Shown: one piece after another, positions 62,960 through 64,000 of the stretch
Numbering within the stretch: position 1 is the stretch's first letter
Layout of the letters: each line of letters opens with the position of its first letter
Assembly: GCA_013399115.1 (NCBI GenBank)
Contig: VXAA01001394.1
Location: 199,615 to 263,614, forward strand
Direction of reading: 5' to 3'
Length of the DNA: 64,000 nt
From: Anseranas semipalmata
Taxonomy: Eukaryota > Chordata > Aves > Anseriformes > Anseranatidae
Position numbers and translations under genes: made by a program
Notes under the pieces: model-generated
What the model was told of the DNA's origin: nothing
The model's database searches: none
The model's input: the letters and a program-made list of their open reading frames with translations, nothing else

Positions 62960-64000
62960 ATGGGTAGGTACCAGGGCTGGCAGCTGAGCTGTTGGAACGC
63001 CGTCCTTCTTGTGTTGCTGTGGATCGGCATTTCCCATGCGCAGAGGGACTGCACGGGCACCGAGTGCCAGCCCCTGGACAACTGCATCGAGGATGTGCTG
63101 GAGCCCGGCGAGTGCTGTGCCACATGTCTGCAGCACGGCTGCACGTGCGAAGGCTACCAGTACTACGACTGCGTCAATGTGGGCTTCATCAATGGCAAAG
63201 TACCCGAAGGGCAGTCTTACTTCGTGGACTTCGGAAGCACCGAGTGTTCGTGCCCCAAGGGAGGAGGCAAGATCAGCTGCCAGTTCATGCTGTGCCCAGA
63301 GCTGCCCCCAAACTGCATTGACGCGGTGGTGCCAGCGGACGGGTGCCCTCAGTGTGGAAGAATAGGTTGCCTCCATGAGGGCCAGAAGTACGTAGCAGGG
63401 CACACCTTCCACATGCCCCCGTGCAAGGTTTGCCATTGTCCAAATGCTGGCGGTGAACTGATGTGCTACCAGCTTCCAGACTGTAACACGTTTGCCTTAA
63501 ACACTGTGAGTCCCATGGACACTGAAGACAACGAACCAGATAGGCACTATGATGATCCGTACAGCTATGACCAGGAGGCACCAGAAGGAGACAACACCCA
63601 GGTGGAATCTCCAAAAAAATACAGGAGCTTCTCTTCCCAACTTGAGCAAGAGAGCATCAGCCAAGAGCAAAGTGAGGATTATGACTACTTATCAGCCAGC
63701 ATTGCTCCTTCAGGTTCAGCTCTGGCTGATACACATGCTGAGGAAACGACTGTGCCACTCACCACACCAGCACCTAAGCTCCCCTCTGAATTTCGCAGTG
63801 CTACAGAAAGAATGGAGCGAAAGAGGGTGCCCCGCACCACTGCAGCATCCCCCCAGCAAGTGACGCGTAAGGAAGCACCAGTAACCACCAGCGCTCCTCC
63901 GGAGCACACCACGGCCACCACTGAGACACCCAAGCACCTGGGGGAACCAGAGAGGAAACCCAAGGGGAAGCAAGGGGACAAAGAGAGGAATGAGCAAGAA
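62960..64000 (+). CDS. FBLN2: Fibulin-2, first coding exon (N-terminal part; runs off the window)
   Basis: Fibulin-2 is a secreted extracellular-matrix glycoprotein of basement membranes, elastic fibres and embryonic cushion tissue. This frame is open for 347 codons to the window end with no stop. Residues 1-27 form a signal peptide with hydrophobic core AVLLVLLWIGIS and likely cleavage after SHA. Residues 31-175 contain 22 cysteines, including ECCATC, CTCEGYQYYDC, STECSCPKGGGKISCQFMLC and CHCPNAGGELMCY; this is the Na subdomain known from mammalian fibulin-2. Residues 176-347 have no cysteine and are acidic and then Thr/Pro-rich, matching the start of the Nb subdomain. The anaphylatoxin-like, EGF-like and C-terminal fibulin modules lie outside the window. 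The ATG at 62960 has A at -3 and G at +4 and sits directly before the signal peptide. An in-frame ATG at 62918 has a weak context (T at -3, T at +4) and would add 14 residues; TAA immediately precedes it. Identification is from family knowledge and is very secure. The end at 64000 is a window edge, not an exon end. Confidence 0.96.
   Translation, partial: MGRYQGWQLSCWNAVLLVLLWIGISHAQRDCTGTECQPLDNCIEDVLEPGECCATCLQHGCTCEGYQYYDCVNVGFINGKVPEGQSYFVDFGSTECSCPKGGGKISCQFMLCPELPPNCIDAVVPADGCPQCGRIGCLHEGQKYVAGHTFHMPPCKVCHCPNAGGELMCYQLPDCNTFALNTVSPMDTEDNEPDRHYDDPYSYDQEAPEGDNTQVESPKKYRSFSSQLEQESISQEQSEDYDYLSASIAPSGSALADTHAEETTVPLTTPAPKLPSEFRSATERMERKRVPRTTAASPQQVTRKEAPVTTSAPPEHTTATTETPKHLGEPERKPKGKQGDKERNEQE

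Noticed and set aside
62882..63436. 184-codon open frame antisense to the FBLN2 exon
   Set aside because: It is a mirror of the high-GC FBLN2 coding sequence. The plus-strand frame is clearly the real gene.

Overview
The window looks like avian nuclear DNA. It has CR1 LINE fragments, with the typical 3' ends related to ATTCTRTGA, in both orientations. It also has AT-rich non-coding DNA with simple repeats, one GC/CpG-rich promoter-like island containing an assembly gap, and at the right edge one large vertebrate coding exon. The species cannot be named from this sequence.

Only one protein-coding gene is recognised with confidence: FBLN2 (fibulin-2), on the + strand. Its first coding exon begins with ATG at 62960 and stays open to the last base of the window (347 codons). 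It encodes a signal peptide, the Cys-rich Na subdomain (22 cysteines, residues 31-175) and the beginning of the cysteine-free, acidic and Thr/Pro-rich Nb subdomain. A splice acceptor at 62829-62830, a short out-of-frame upstream ORF and an in-frame but weak upstream ATG lie just before it. The GC-rich island at about 34.0-36.2 kb, which holds a 161-base N gap (35172-35332), is the best candidate for the FBLN2 promoter and non-coding exon 1. If so, 36.2-62.8 kb is intron 1.

Layout: 1-7.5 kb is non-coding with one CR1. 7.5-12.5 kb holds four exon-like blocks whose splice sites and phases are compatible and which end in a stop and AATAAA; this is a low-confidence unassigned transcript. 12.5-34 kb is non-coding with simple repeats. 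34-36.2 kb is the CpG-rich island. 36.2-62.8 kb is the presumed FBLN2 intron 1, with three CR1 remnants, several homopolymer and (TTTG)n tracts, and AT-rich stretches that resemble conserved enhancers. 62.8-64 kb is the FBLN2 exon.

Nearly all other open frames are short and lack domains, splice support or codon structure. I read them as chance. I saw no tRNA, rRNA, CRISPR array or virus-derived gene. I did not recognise any exon of HDAC11, the gene expected upstream of FBLN2 from mammalian synteny.
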